Assembly: GCF_900101435.1 (NCBI RefSeq)
Contig: NZ_FMZH01000013.1
Span: forward strand, 62,001 to 126,000
Source: Pedobacter soli
GTDB taxonomy: Bacteria; Bacteroidota; Bacteroidia; Sphingobacteriales; Sphingobacteriaceae
Direction of reading: 5' to 3'
DNA: 64,000 nucleotides
Every line of letters begins with the position of its first letter. Position 1 is the stretch's first letter. Shown here piece by piece: positions 1 through 8,797 of the stretch. The translations under genes were made by a program, and so were the position numbers. The notes under the pieces are model-generated. The model had not been told where the DNA came from. It searched no databases and saw only the letters and a program-made list of their open reading frames with translations.

Positions 1-45
1 CTTCCAGTAATAGCTTGACAAAATCGATATGTTGTTGCAAGGCCA

Positions 46-1107
46 CTATTTTGAGCGATCTAAATTGTTAATTCGCGAAGTCCTGATGGTTATGGTATAA
101 TACCCATCCTCATCGGGATGATTGGGGATATCGATATTTGATTCTTCCGCTTTACCTTCCCATTCAATCTTTACCCGTTCGGCGGTTTCCCTGATATTTT
201 TCACCTGACTTTTACTAAGCGTACCAGCATTGGGCCTGAAGGATTGCCCACTAAGCCCCATGTCATCCATCAGTGCTTTCAGGGAGTTGGCCAATAATTG
301 CCTCCGATCCGCATCTTCATCGTAAATGATCGTATTGATAAATTCATCGGTATCAAATTTATCGGCGTTTTTTAAATACGCAATCGCCCGGCCCTTGTAG
401 GCTGATGGATCTTGCTCCGGATCAAGTGTATCAATATTTTGACCTGCCCAGCGGCTGGCAACCCGCAGGGCGAGCTCGGTTAGTTTCGAAGGTGTTTCCA
501 GCTCAACTACGTCCAGAAATCTACGAAAGTAATCGGTGATTCCGGTGTCAAGTTGCGTAGCAGAACGGTCTTTTGCCAGTACATCCCATTTATAATAATC
601 GGAAATGTCAACGATTGCAGCTTTTTGGATTGCCCGTTTGTCCTCAGAAAAAGTATCCTTGATCTCCTTTAATAGCGCTTTATTCTTGGTGACCTTATAT
701 TGATAGACCTTAATGTGGTCAAGTTTGAGTAGAAAGATCAGTTTCTGGCCGCCATTCACGCTTACCAGTGCGGTGATAAACACCCCGTCTGTGGTACTTT
801 TATTATGCTCTTTACGGAACTCATATGTGATGCTTTTTGAGGCGCGGATAAAATTTTTATCAGGGTCGCCAACAATATCCTCACAATCCTTATAAATATT
901 AGACCGCTTTTTGTCACTGAAAATAAATTGAGTCCCTTCGGAAATCTCTGCAAATCGAGACTTGAAGAAAGTTTCCTGTGCCTCGTTGAGTGTAACCTCT
1001 TCCAGGTATTCAGGTTGTAGGTCTTCTTTAAATATGATGTGAAATATAAATTTTTCGATCTGAAATGATTCTTTTTCAGCTTTGCTGAGAACGCTTTCTT
1101 TAGCCAT
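46..1107 (-). CDS. Nucleoid-associated protein, NA37/YejK-like
   Basis: A 353-residue soluble protein resembling the 37-kDa nucleoid-associated protein family (NdpA/YejK), which binds DNA in the cytoplasm. The visible resemblance is overall length, an N-terminal part rich in beta strands with the stretch LIFLLKLDH near residue 125, a central charged region and no membrane segment or signal peptide. The ATG start at 1107 follows an AT-rich leader. Its neighbours are mobile-element genes, and proteins of this family often travel on such elements, so it may be cargo. The family call rests on recall of the pattern without a profile search. A divergent DNA-associated protein of another family is the alternative. 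Confidence 0.6.
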   Translation of the reverse strand: MAKESVLSKAEKESFQIEKFIFHIIFKEDLQPEYLEEVTLNEAQETFFKSRFAEISEGTQFIFSDKKRSNIYKDCEDIVGDPDKNFIRASKSITYEFRKEHNKSTTDGVFITALVSVNGGQKLIFLLKLDHIKVYQYKVTKNKALLKEIKDTFSEDKRAIQKAAIVDISDYYKWDVLAKDRSATQLDTGITDYFRRFLDVVELETPSKLTELALRVASRWAGQNIDTLDPEQDPSAYKGRAIAYLKNADKFDTDEFINTIIYDEDADRRQLLANSLKALMDDMGLSGQSFRPNAGTLSKSQVKNIRETAERVKIEWEGKAEESNIDIPNHPDEDGYYTITIRTSRINNLDRSK

Positions 1108-1675
1108 TGTGTTTAATTTAGTGTAGCAAGTTATTGAATAGAAAAATGATTAGCAACAAAAGCCAAAAAAATGATTACGAATAACGAATAAGTATATATT
1201 TTTATCAATTATTTATTGGACTTGAAATAATTTGCGCAATTAAAAAAATGCAGGACTGATCTTGAAAGTATTGCCAATGTAGACGCCAATACCGTTCCCT
1301 GAGTTAGAATCAAATATGCTACGTAAACTAAAACAATACGGTGTTCAATCATGGCTAAAATCCAAATTGGCCGGCCTTCTCCGGATTCTTTGCTTCTTGC
1401 GCATATTCTCTTCAATTATCTCCACAACTTGATAGTTACACCTCTTTGCTGAATTTGAGCGTTTTATTAAATTCTTGGATTAAATGCCAAAGCCTGGGAA
1501 TGCTTCTCAACAGTATCGAAGAATAAAAGCCTAATAGACCTCCTATGACAGTACAATAAATCATCATTCTATTTCTTGTTTTTTTTAAAAAAATAATTAA
1601 AAAATTCGCCCTTACGTTCGTAAGTCCCAAAAATCATTTAGCGTTTTTGGGAAATTTGTATTCTAACCTTTTATA
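1108..1675. other. Gene-poor stretch
   Basis: AT-rich, with no gene that I can support. The minus strand has a 64-codon frame at 1436-1630 with one hydrophobic segment (YCTVIGGLLGFYSSILL), which could be a small membrane protein, and a 68-codon frame at 1209-1415 without recognisable features. Both may be chance frames. Confidence 0.35.
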
Positions 1676-1831
1676 ATGAATACACACAATAAAAACCTAG
1701 GAAGAATAAAGCCAAGATCTAATATTTATTATCTACAACTCCGTGAAAATCTTCGAAGTATAATCACCTCAATTGAATTTCCGGAAAGCAAACGAAATGC
1801 CTGGTATGATCCAAAACAAAAAAGATCCTAG
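1676..1831 (+). CDS. Possible 51-aa small protein
   Basis: A short frame from ATG 1676 to TAG 1829-1831 encodes a basic, hydrophilic 51-residue peptide beginning MNTHNKNLGRIKPRSNIYYL. No family is recognised. It lies in an AT-rich leader just before the DUF3945-like gene and could be a remnant of a mobile-element gene or a chance frame. Confidence 0.22.
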   Translation: MNTHNKNLGRIKPRSNIYYLQLRENLRSIITSIEFPESKRNAWYDPKQKRS

Positions 1832-1891
1832 CCACTTACAAAATAGAGTATCTGTAGGAATACTTTAACCACACGGGTGTTTTGCGAAAAC

Positions 1892-2782
1892 ATGAAGGCT
1901 AATCTTCCCGAGTTTGTCCTAAAAGACCAGATCAACGGACATAAGGGTCAGATAGATATTAATATTTATTTTAAACAGTCCGGTCAGAGCGAAAACTATT
2001 ACCTAAATAAGTACGATGTGGCGCTGAATGAAGGCAAACCATTGGAACCCGGACAAAAATATTTGGTCATCTCGCCGAGTGAAACCCCTGGAAAGAACAA
2101 TGTCTGGAAAAAGGAAAATGTAACTGAAGCTATTGAAGTCTTTAAAAAGCATCAGGGAAATGCAGAGCTCGCCGTGGGAAAAGATGCCGCCCATAAAACC
2201 AAACTGGCCTCTATGGAAGAAGGCAAGATCAATTATGTAGATAAAGATTTTGCCAGGATCTTTCGCAATCCCCCATTGCCGCAGACGATCTGGGTAGAGC
2301 GTGGTAAAGGTTTTACTGCATCTCAATCAGTAAATCTTATAGAGGGGCGTGCGGTATACCGCGAAGATATGCTTACCCAGGGTGGTCTTCCCTATAGCGC
2401 CTGGATGAAGCTTGATCTTGATGGGCCCCGCGACAGACACATGAATTTTAATATGAACCAGTACCATGATCCTTCTTATGGGTTTAACCTGAAAGAGGTA
2501 TTGGATAAATTCAACATCAAGGAGCTCGAAACGCCGAAGGAAAGGGAAAAACTGGAAGCTCAGTTAAAAAATGGTGACCGTCCAATGATCACTGTAGAGA
2601 AGAATGGTGAGCAGGTTAAGCTTTACGTAGAGGCTATACCACGGTATTCACAGCTCAATATGTTTGCTGCCAATGGCAGGTCGGAAAAAAGAGAGCAGTT
2701 CCTTAAAGAGAATTCATTGAATAAAGAAGTAACAAAATCAAGGGGAAAAGAGGTGTCGACCGCGCAAGGGTTGGGTGTTTAG
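1892..2782 (+). CDS. DUF3945-type mobile-element protein, N-terminus decayed
   Basis: A soluble protein of the DUF3945/DUF4099 type found on Bacteroidota conjugative elements; its function is unknown. The family pattern is clear: KANLPEFVLKDQ and YFKQSGQSENYYLNKYDVAL near the N-terminus, the glycine-rich core SVNLIEGRAVYRE, LPYSAWMKLDLDG, NMNQYHDPSYGFNLKEVL, and a C-terminal YVEAIPRYSQLNMF block. The region between about residues 65 and 130 looks like an extra segment. ATG 1892 is chosen; a GTG at 1877 adds five residues. The usual N-terminal segment is missing, but a recognisable remnant (IEYL, stop, EYFNHTG) lies in another frame at 1843-1878, so the 5' part seems to have decayed. The H1-like gene follows after 93 bp. 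Confidence 0.7.
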   Translation: MKANLPEFVLKDQINGHKGQIDINIYFKQSGQSENYYLNKYDVALNEGKPLEPGQKYLVISPSETPGKNNVWKKENVTEAIEVFKKHQGNAELAVGKDAAHKTKLASMEEGKINYVDKDFARIFRNPPLPQTIWVERGKGFTASQSVNLIEGRAVYREDMLTQGGLPYSAWMKLDLDGPRDRHMNFNMNQYHDPSYGFNLKEVLDKFNIKELETPKEREKLEAQLKNGDRPMITVEKNGEQVKLYVEAIPRYSQLNMFAANGRSEKREQFLKENSLNKEVTKSRGKEVSTAQGLGV

Positions 2783-2875
2783 ATCCTTTTGCTAATTTTG
2801 CGGCTCGTTTTTTGTAAAAACTAAAATTATTTAATTTAAAAAGTGGCCTTCGTTGGCCAACAATAAGAAACAATT

Positions 2876-3055
2876 ATGGACAAATTTCAAAAAGTTAAAG
2901 AAGTAATCACTTCAATTGAAGCTGATGTAACCAAGTTTTATGATGGTAACAATGGTGCTGCGGGTACCCGCGTACGTAAAGCAATGCAGGACCTTAAAAA
3001 CTTAGCACAAGAGATCAGAGCTGAGGTGACAGAAAAGAAAAATAGCGCAAAATAA
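2876..3055 (+). CDS. Histone H1-like small DNA-binding protein
   Basis: A 59-residue protein, too short for ordinary ORF cut-offs, starting MDKFQKVKEVITSIEADV and containing AAGTRVRKAMQDLKNLAQEI, with a lysine-rich end (EKKNSAK). This is the pattern of the Bacteroidota Hc1/H1-like proteins, which bind DNA and are common both on chromosomes and on mobile elements. A rho-independent terminator directly follows the stop, so it appears to be a complete single-gene unit. The family call comes from the characteristic opening and the RVRKAMQDLK segment. Confidence 0.8.
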   Translation: MDKFQKVKEVITSIEADVTKFYDGNNGAAGTRVRKAMQDLKNLAQEIRAEVTEKKNSAK

Positions 3056-3082
3056 TCAAATGCTGTTTTGGGAATTTCAAAA

Positions 3083-3108
3083 GTCTCGGCCGACGGCCGG
3101 GACTTTTT
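3083..3108 (+). terminator. Rho-independent terminator of the H1-like gene
   Basis: A GC-rich hairpin (GTCTCGGCCG pairing with CGGCCGGGAC, with one G-T pair) is followed by five Ts, 27 bp after the stop codon. Confidence 0.85.
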
Positions 3109-3276
3109 CTATTTTATGGGGTAACTAACTTGTATGATTTATAGAGATCCTTCCCATAGCTTTATGTTGAAATGATGGAAAAACCGTTGGTTTTACCACA
3201 TTACAAATGCCACTTAATCTTTAAAATTGCCAGTAGCGCTTCGCGCTTTATGTCATAGTTATGGTTTGTAAAATGA

Positions 3277-3420
3277 GTCCATTTGCAAGATATATTGTCG
3301 GTCGAAAGGCAATCTCATTACGGGAACAGAAAACCAGAAAATTATGAATACATGTATGACGTGGATTCCGATACTCAAGAGTTAATTGGCCTGCGTGCTA
3401 AAATTGCAACTAAAAAATAA
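3277..3420 (+). pseudogene. C-terminal fragment of an unknown gene
   Basis: An open frame of 47 codons without an ATG near its beginning ends at TAA 3418-3420. Its hydrophilic end, EYMYDVDSDTQELIGLRAKI then ATKK, has the composition of a real coding tail. The frame is closed upstream by TGA 3274-3276. I read it as the tail of a gene whose 5' part was lost. No family is recognised. Confidence 0.3.
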
Positions 3421-3593
3421 TTCCCGTTTGAAATAAACACTCAACAGATGTCGAAGAGACTTTGCACTTCATCAGCAAAAAATAAATGATTTGATTGTGC
3501 CGTTTTATTGGCCTACCCCCCCGGTTTGTCTGCTTTTTTTTCGCGTTGGTCGTTTTATATTGATAAGATCGCTTAAAAAAAGCAACTTTAGGT

Positions 3594-4703
3594 ATGCCAA
3601 TGTTTCAATCCCAATTTTTCGTTTACCCTGGCAGGGGCCTGCGCTGGTTGCAGCATGTTTCGTTTTGGCTGCTGCTACTCGGATTGCGCTTTTATCTCAC
3701 AAATATCTCCTTTAACGTCTACGGCGGTTTCCCTGTAAGCAGTATGCTGTTACTCAACATTTGCAGCACCGGCATCATTATCCTGTTTTATTATACCCTG
3801 GTTTACTACCTCTGGCCAAAGTATTTCACCAGCCATCAATACATTAAAGGTGTATTGCTTATCTTTTCACTTTTGGTAGTTTATACAATCTCTGACGCTA
3901 TTGCCGAGAAATTTCTGATTAGCAGTTGCGCCCCTTGTATGGCAAGGTTAGCTAAGACGGAACAGGGCTACTTCCAGCTTATGGAATCCGACTTGAGCAA
4001 TATCGTTCTCGTTCGCCTGGTAACTTTTGGTACGCCATTTTTTCTGCTGCTCACCTTGACTATTCCGATCAGTATCAAGACGGCGCTGAATGCTTATCGC
4101 AGCAATATGAGAAGTGTAACCCTGGCAAAAGAAAAGCTGGAACTGGAACTTAATTTTCTTAGAGCGCAGCTAAACCCCCATTTTTTATTTAATTCCATGA
4201 ATAATATTTATGGATTGATCATTGCGGGGGATACTGAACGGTCTGCGGATCTGGTATCCCGCCTCTCTGAATTATTGCGCTATATGCTGTATGAATCCGA
4301 AGCGGACACGATGCCACTCAGCAAAGAGGTAAAGCTGATGGCCGATTATGTTGAACTCGAAAAGGTACGGTTGAATTTTACGGCGGTAACATTCAGCCCT
4401 CCAACATTTTCAGCTGATATCAGAATTGCTCCTTTACTGCTTATTCCATTGATTGAAAACGCGTTTAAATTCACGCCTGACGAACCTGGAGCTTTTATCA
4501 ATATCTTATTAACCATAGCTCCTGATTCGATTAATTTTAAAATAGAGAATACCTTTGACCGCGACAGGCCGGATGGCCTGTCCGGAGGTATTGGCCTGGC
4601 CAATATGCAAAAGCGGCTCGAGTTATATTATACTGGCCGCTATCGTTACCAAGTAAGTGCCAATGGAAATATTTATTGGGTAAATATATGTCTGAATCTA
4701 TGA
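3594..4703 (+). CDS. LytS/YehU-type sensor histidine kinase
   Basis: A 369-residue membrane kinase of the His_kinase (PF06580) type that pairs with LytTR response regulators. Four probable membrane segments (about residues 18-36, 46-70, 82-100 and 138-158) are followed by a short coiled linker and the phosphoacceptor block LRAQLNPHFLFNSMNNIYGL (His near residue 198). The ATP-binding domain shows PLIENAFKF (N box) and GGIGLANMQKRL (G box). Its last codons overlap the regulator gene, so the two are translationally coupled. The ligand is not evident, as the sensor part is just the membrane bundle. Confidence 0.93.
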   Translation: MPMFQSQFFVYPGRGLRWLQHVSFWLLLLGLRFYLTNISFNVYGGFPVSSMLLLNICSTGIIILFYYTLVYYLWPKYFTSHQYIKGVLLIFSLLVVYTISDAIAEKFLISSCAPCMARLAKTEQGYFQLMESDLSNIVLVRLVTFGTPFFLLLTLTIPISIKTALNAYRSNMRSVTLAKEKLELELNFLRAQLNPHFLFNSMNNIYGLIIAGDTERSADLVSRLSELLRYMLYESEADTMPLSKEVKLMADYVELEKVRLNFTAVTFSPPTFSADIRIAPLLLIPLIENAFKFTPDEPGAFINILLTIAPDSINFKIENTFDRDRPDGLSGGIGLANMQKRLELYYTGRYRYQVSANGNIYWVNICLNL

Positions 4704-5404
4704 AAAAGATCAATTGCATGATCGTCGATGATGAGCCCATCGCGCGGGATATCCTCCTAACGTATATCCAGCGTGTTCCGGAATTGGAACTCGTTAAAAG
4801 CTGCCGCAACGCCACTGAAGCTTATGAAGGACTTTACGGTCAGCAAGTTGACCTCATTTTCCTGGACATTCAGATGCCGGTCATTACCGGTACAGAATTC
4901 ATGCGGTCACTGCGTAATCCACCGCTCGTGGTTTTTACGACGGCTTATTCCAATTATGCGGTGGAAGGCTTTGAGCTCAATTCTGTTGATTACCTCTTAA
5001 AGCCGATCACTTTTGAACGTTTTTACCAAGCCGTGCAAAAAGTAAGCGAAAGAATGGCCATCAAACAGATTCCCGGTCCTGAAACAGAACATCAGCCGGA
5101 TTACCTGTTCATCCGCCAGGATAACAGGTTGGTGCGTGTAGAGCATGACCAAATTTTATATATACAGGCGGAAAGAGATTTCAGCTCGGTTTATTTAAAA
5201 GAAACCAGGCTGCTCGTTGGCATACACCTAAAGTTATTTGAAGATCTGCTTCCGCTCAAGCAGTTTCTCCGCGTGCATCGGTCATATATCATTAACCTTA
5301 AGGCGATCCGCGCGATTAAAGGAAATGTCATTGAATTGGAAAATGCCGAGGTCCCCATTGGGGCAAGCAACCGGGAAGAACTGTTTCAAAGATTGCAGCT
5401 TTGA
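4688..5404 (+). CDS. LytTR-family response regulator
   Basis: A 238-residue regulator partnered with the kinase just upstream. The receiver domain shows MIVDDEP (acidic pocket), LIFLDIQMP (phosphorylated Asp) and the LLKP lysine motif. The C-terminal LytTR DNA-binding domain covers about residues 140-238, with FLRVHRSYIINLKAI. The start is uncertain: ATG 4688 is used here; TTG 4676 would lengthen and ATG 4700 shorten the protein. The gene converges on the ABC exporter operon, a natural but unproven target. Confidence 0.93.
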   Translation: MSESMKKINCMIVDDEPIARDILLTYIQRVPELELVKSCRNATEAYEGLYGQQVDLIFLDIQMPVITGTEFMRSLRNPPLVVFTTAYSNYAVEGFELNSVDYLLKPITFERFYQAVQKVSERMAIKQIPGPETEHQPDYLFIRQDNRLVRVEHDQILYIQAERDFSSVYLKETRLLVGIHLKLFEDLLPLKQFLRVHRSYIINLKAIRAIKGNVIELENAEVPIGASNREELFQRLQL

Positions 5405-5448
5405 GTCAGTTAGACCGACAGATAAAGTTCCAAAGCCGACTCATTTTG

Positions 5449-6129
5449 TCATTTAACTAAGTTATTTAAATTGGCTGCAGTGATGACCAGTCTGGCATTT
5501 CCTTTTAGTTCGGCTAAGATGTTTCGGGCTTTGAGCGTTCCCAGATCCACCGAACTGCCCTGATCCAAGGTGATGCACAACGTGTCCGTCCGGTTCCCGC
5601 CTCTGAAAGTTGCCGTCGATGAATCTTTACCGCCGATGACCAGGTTACTGATCCGGAGATCGTTCATCCTGAGGATAGCCTTATACTCCTGTTTGACCAA
5701 AAGCGATCCCTGTTCCAGTCCGCTTAATTCACAATTAACGCCGGAGGTTTTGATCATCGCCAGCGCGGCTACTGTCAGGATCAGTCCGGTGGTGCATTGT
5801 TCCGGCAACTGGTAGTGCTGGTTGGAGACTGTAAAATTAATGGACAGCGTATCCTGGTGCTGTTCCATCCTGAAAAACTGTTTCCTGGAATTCATCAACC
5901 GGATGGTATAATCTGTTCCGCGCTCGATCCTGATCGTATAGGAATTGCCCCCGCTGATATTCAGAACCTTGTAGGGCCGGACCGGTACCATCCCAAAATT
6001 CTTAAAAGGGTCTTTCAGGTCGATCCGGTGGTATTGTATTGCCAACTCCCGGTCCGCAGCGAACAGGCTTGCGACAAAGAAAGCCGCGAAAGCCACTAAT
6101 ACCAGGTTGCTTTTTTTAATCATCATCAT
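5449..6129 (-). CDS. Exported adhesin-like (DUF2807-like) protein
   Basis: A 226-residue protein with an N-terminal signal or anchor segment (LVLVAFAAFFVASLFA) and a repetitive beta-rich body. Late stretches such as LRISNLVIGGKDSSTATFRG and SVDLGTLKARNILAELKGNA look like the parallel beta-helix turns of putative auto-transporter adhesin domains (DUF2807), but the match is loose. It is the last gene of the ABC exporter operon, starting 1 bp after the permease stop. It is probably an envelope protein linked with the exporter or sensed by the adjacent kinase; that role is inference. Confidence 0.55.
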   Translation of the reverse strand: MMMIKKSNLVLVAFAAFFVASLFAADRELAIQYHRIDLKDPFKNFGMVPVRPYKVLNISGGNSYTIRIERGTDYTIRLMNSRKQFFRMEQHQDTLSINFTVSNQHYQLPEQCTTGLILTVAALAMIKTSGVNCELSGLEQGSLLVKQEYKAILRMNDLRISNLVIGGKDSSTATFRGGNRTDTLCITLDQGSSVDLGTLKARNILAELKGNARLVITAANLNNLVK

Positions 6130-6130
6130 G

Positions 6131-6895
6131 TTAGATTTCTTTTTCCGTAAACTTGAGATAGGCGATATAGCTTAAAAACAGGGGCAGCAAGAAGTTATAG
6201 CTGACGTTGATCAGTGCCTGAAGGTTCGCTGGCAGATAGACATAAATATTTTCGCCGTCATGAATGAACTGGAAATAATTAAACGGCAAACTGCTGGTAA
6301 TACTGCTTTCACCGGTCATCGCTTTCATTAGTACGACATTTCCCGTTGCAGCGATGATAAAATACAGCACCATTAATAAAAGCGTTTTGATCAGTGCACC
6401 TTTATGGAAAGCCAGGCTGCCGACCATTAGCCATAGCTGGAAATTGACAAAGATCAGGTAAAAGCTATAAAAGCCATTGCTGAACACATTTGCTTTCGTC
6501 ATGGTAGACTGTGAGGCGGTTACAATGCTGAAAAACAGGGCTTCGACCAGGTAAAAGATGATAGTGTAAGCCACGCCGTACAGAAACACCGCGTAAATAA
6601 TCCATAGCATGACCTTTTGGCCGGCTGATGCAATAATACCCAGCAGCCAGATCGTTTTTGCCGGATGGCGGAGATCCTGGTATAAGAATGCGGAAAATGC
6701 CGCGCCCCCGCCAAACAGCCCGATCAGGAAAATGCCGTTACCCACACCGCCGGAAAAACTCTCCTGCCAATGCCAGGTAATAAAAAAGAGCAGAAACAGG
6801 AGGCCGGTGATAGCGAATGCCAATAGGCTATAAAACTGCCAGTGCTCTAAATACTGGCGCCGGTTCAAGGCGATCATTTTTCTGATATAGTTCAT
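6131..6895 (-). CDS. ABC-2 type transporter permease
   Basis: A 254-residue integral membrane protein with about six hydrophobic segments and no soluble domain. Typical features are the N-terminal cytoplasmic helix before the first segment and the tail YNFLLPLFLSYIAYLKFTEKEI. It begins 7 bp after the ATPase gene and presumably forms the membrane half of the exporter. No substrate can be assigned. Sequence conservation in such permeases is low, so the call depends largely on context and topology. Confidence 0.75.
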   Translation of the reverse strand: MNYIRKMIALNRRQYLEHWQFYSLLAFAITGLLFLLFFITWHWQESFSGGVGNGIFLIGLFGGGAAFSAFLYQDLRHPAKTIWLLGIIASAGQKVMLWIIYAVFLYGVAYTIIFYLVEALFFSIVTASQSTMTKANVFSNGFYSFYLIFVNFQLWLMVGSLAFHKGALIKTLLLMVLYFIIAATGNVVLMKAMTGESSITSSLPFNYFQFIHDGENIYVYLPANLQALINVSYNFLLPLFLSYIAYLKFTEKEI

Positions 6896-6902
6896 GTCAA
6901 GT

Positions 6903-7736
6903 TTATTGGGTTTGAAAAACAGCCCGGATGCCAGGTAGGTTATAAATGGCCGCGTTAAAAAGCAGCTCCAGATCGAGCGTGGATGTCTCTATTCCGTTAT
7001 TCCTCCTGACAATTCTGCGGCCCGCCGGTGTATCAATGCCGTACAGGCTGGTATCGTCTCCGGTCTGCTTATCGCCGAAATAAAGCTTTTGTCCGATCTC
7101 TTCTTTATCGGCAGAAAGTAGCACCCGTCCCTGGTCAATAATGATCACGCTGTCGATCAGGCCATCCAGGTCTTTGACCTGGTGGGTAGACATGATCGTA
7201 ATCTTATCGTGCCTCCTTGTTCTGGTAATGATTTCCCGGAATTCGATCTTCGAAGGGATATCCAGGCCGTTGGTAGGTTCGTCCATGATCAGGACATTTG
7301 TATTGGCAGCCAACGCGAAAGCGATATGGATCTTCTTCTTTTGACCAAAGGACAGTTTATCCAGCTGGCAATTTTCCGGCACATTAAAAATCCGCAGGTA
7401 TTCATAAAAAGCGCCTTCATCAAAGGACCGGTAAAATACACTGTAGATCCGCAGAAAAGCGGGAATAGTGACCGGTGGAAGTTCACACTCTTCGGGAATA
7501 AAGAATATTTGCGCTAAAAACTCAGGCCGGCGATGTCGCGCCTCCAGGCCATTAATCGTGCAGCTTCCCGTTTGCGGGAAGATCAGCCCGGCCATATTTT
7601 TAATGAGGCTGGATTTACCCGCGCCATTCTTACCCAGTAAACCATAAACCTTCCCTGGCGGCAGCGTCAGGTTCAATTCCTGGAAGAGCGTGTTCCGGGA
7701 ATGATAGCCATAAGTCAAATCTTTGATAACGATCAT
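6903..7736 (-). CDS. ABC transporter ATP-binding protein
   Basis: A 277-residue ATPase energising the adjacent permease. It shows Walker A GKNGAGKSS near residue 34, a degenerate signature LSFGQKKK, Walker B VLIMDEPTNGLD and the switch His in MSTHQ. ATG 7736 (MIVIKDLTYGY) fits the family start; a GTG at 7763 would add nine residues of no family character. First gene of the minus-strand operon ATPase-permease-adhesin-like protein. The organisation resembles small ABC-2 exporters for peptides or drugs that are often regulated by neighbouring sensor systems. Confidence 0.92.
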   Translation of the reverse strand: MIVIKDLTYGYHSRNTLFQELNLTLPPGKVYGLLGKNGAGKSSLIKNMAGLIFPQTGSCTINGLEARHRRPEFLAQIFFIPEECELPPVTIPAFLRIYSVFYRSFDEGAFYEYLRIFNVPENCQLDKLSFGQKKKIHIAFALAANTNVLIMDEPTNGLDIPSKIEFREIITRTRRHDKITIMSTHQVKDLDGLIDSVIIIDQGRVLLSADKEEIGQKLYFGDKQTGDDTSLYGIDTPAGRRIVRRNNGIETSTLDLELLFNAAIYNLPGIRAVFQTQ

Positions 7737-7960
7737 GCTGCAAATGGAATAACAATCTGGCACCTGTTCAATTTTATTCGACGAAGCTGCCTATATTTCC
7801 AACGGGCGGCGCCCAGCAGACAACGTAACGTAGCCGGAAGGATCGGCAGCCATCGCTATCGGTAGTTCGGGCCGTTTGGTTGCCAATTCCCCTGAGTTCG
7901 TCGATTTTATTTTCCGGCCTCGCCTGAATAATGTCTTTTTGTGAACAAACCGGATGAAAA

Positions 7961-8797
7961 ATGGAAAAGAAAAAATTGATTAACCAGTTGCCTGTTTGGC
8001 TAAGGGTAAACGTTTATTTTACAATTATTATCATAGCAGCTTATGTCGCCGGAGTCGTCCCCGCACTTGACAGTATCTTCTTTTATTTTGGGATCGCTTT
8101 ACTTTTGAGCTTTTTGTTCCTGAAAGCTGAAGGTAAACCGTTAACCAGTCTCGGATTTGTGCCTGCCTGTGCTACTGATTGGAAAAACTTCTTACGCGGG
8201 CTGTTCATCGGCCTGTCGGCACTACTGATAAGCGCCGGGTTTACGATCTGGCTGAACGACGGCCGGCTGGTATATACAGGTCATGTTGATCCCATTTTCT
8301 TGCTGATACTGATTTTTATTCATCTCTGGTCGTCCTTTGCGCAGGAATTCACCTACCGGGGCTATCCGTTTCAACGTTTATTGACCTGGTATGGGCCATG
8401 GGTAGCTCAACTGGCGGTTACGCTGCCATTCGCTGTCATGCATCTGAAGCTGAATACCAGCATCACCTGGCAGCAGTTCCTGATGACCTGGCTCACCACG
8501 GGCCTGGGTTCTTTACTTTACGGACTTTGTTATTTGAAAACGGGGAAACTGATATTGTCCATTGGCCTGCATATGGGCTGGAACCTGGCCCAGGCACTCA
8601 TTCCCCGTTCGCCTGCGGAAAATAAGACTATGCTTTTTATCCTTGTGCAGGATGGCCGGCGTTATCATCCTTTACATGTGCTGCTGCCATATTTTGGTGT
8701 TTCTATCATCATGATGTTCTTTATCTGGCGATCGAATACCCTAAAACCAACAAAAAGAGAACCGGGAACCTTAATTCATGAAACGAACAGTCTATAA
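7961..8797 (+). CDS. CPBP-family membrane protease homologue, first motif Glu replaced by Gln
   Basis: A 278-residue multi-spanning protein of the CPBP (Abi/Rce1-like) family. Motif 2 (FAVMHL) and motif 3 (HMGWN) are present, while motif 1, normally EExxxR, reads QEFTYR, so the first glutamate, important for catalysis in Rce1-type enzymes, is glutamine. It may therefore be inactive or act as partner. Its end overlaps by 20 bp the start of a second CPBP gene whose motif 1 is intact. CPBP proteins in bacteria act in peptide maturation, self-immunity or unknown processes; nothing here fixes the substrate. Confidence 0.88.
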   Translation: MEKKKLINQLPVWLRVNVYFTIIIIAAYVAGVVPALDSIFFYFGIALLLSFLFLKAEGKPLTSLGFVPACATDWKNFLRGLFIGLSALLISAGFTIWLNDGRLVYTGHVDPIFLLILIFIHLWSSFAQEFTYRGYPFQRLLTWYGPWVAQLAVTLPFAVMHLKLNTSITWQQFLMTWLTTGLGSLLYGLCYLKTGKLILSIGLHMGWNLAQALIPRSPAENKTMLFILVQDGRRYHPLHVLLPYFGVSIIMMFFIWRSNTLKPTKREPGTLIHETNSL

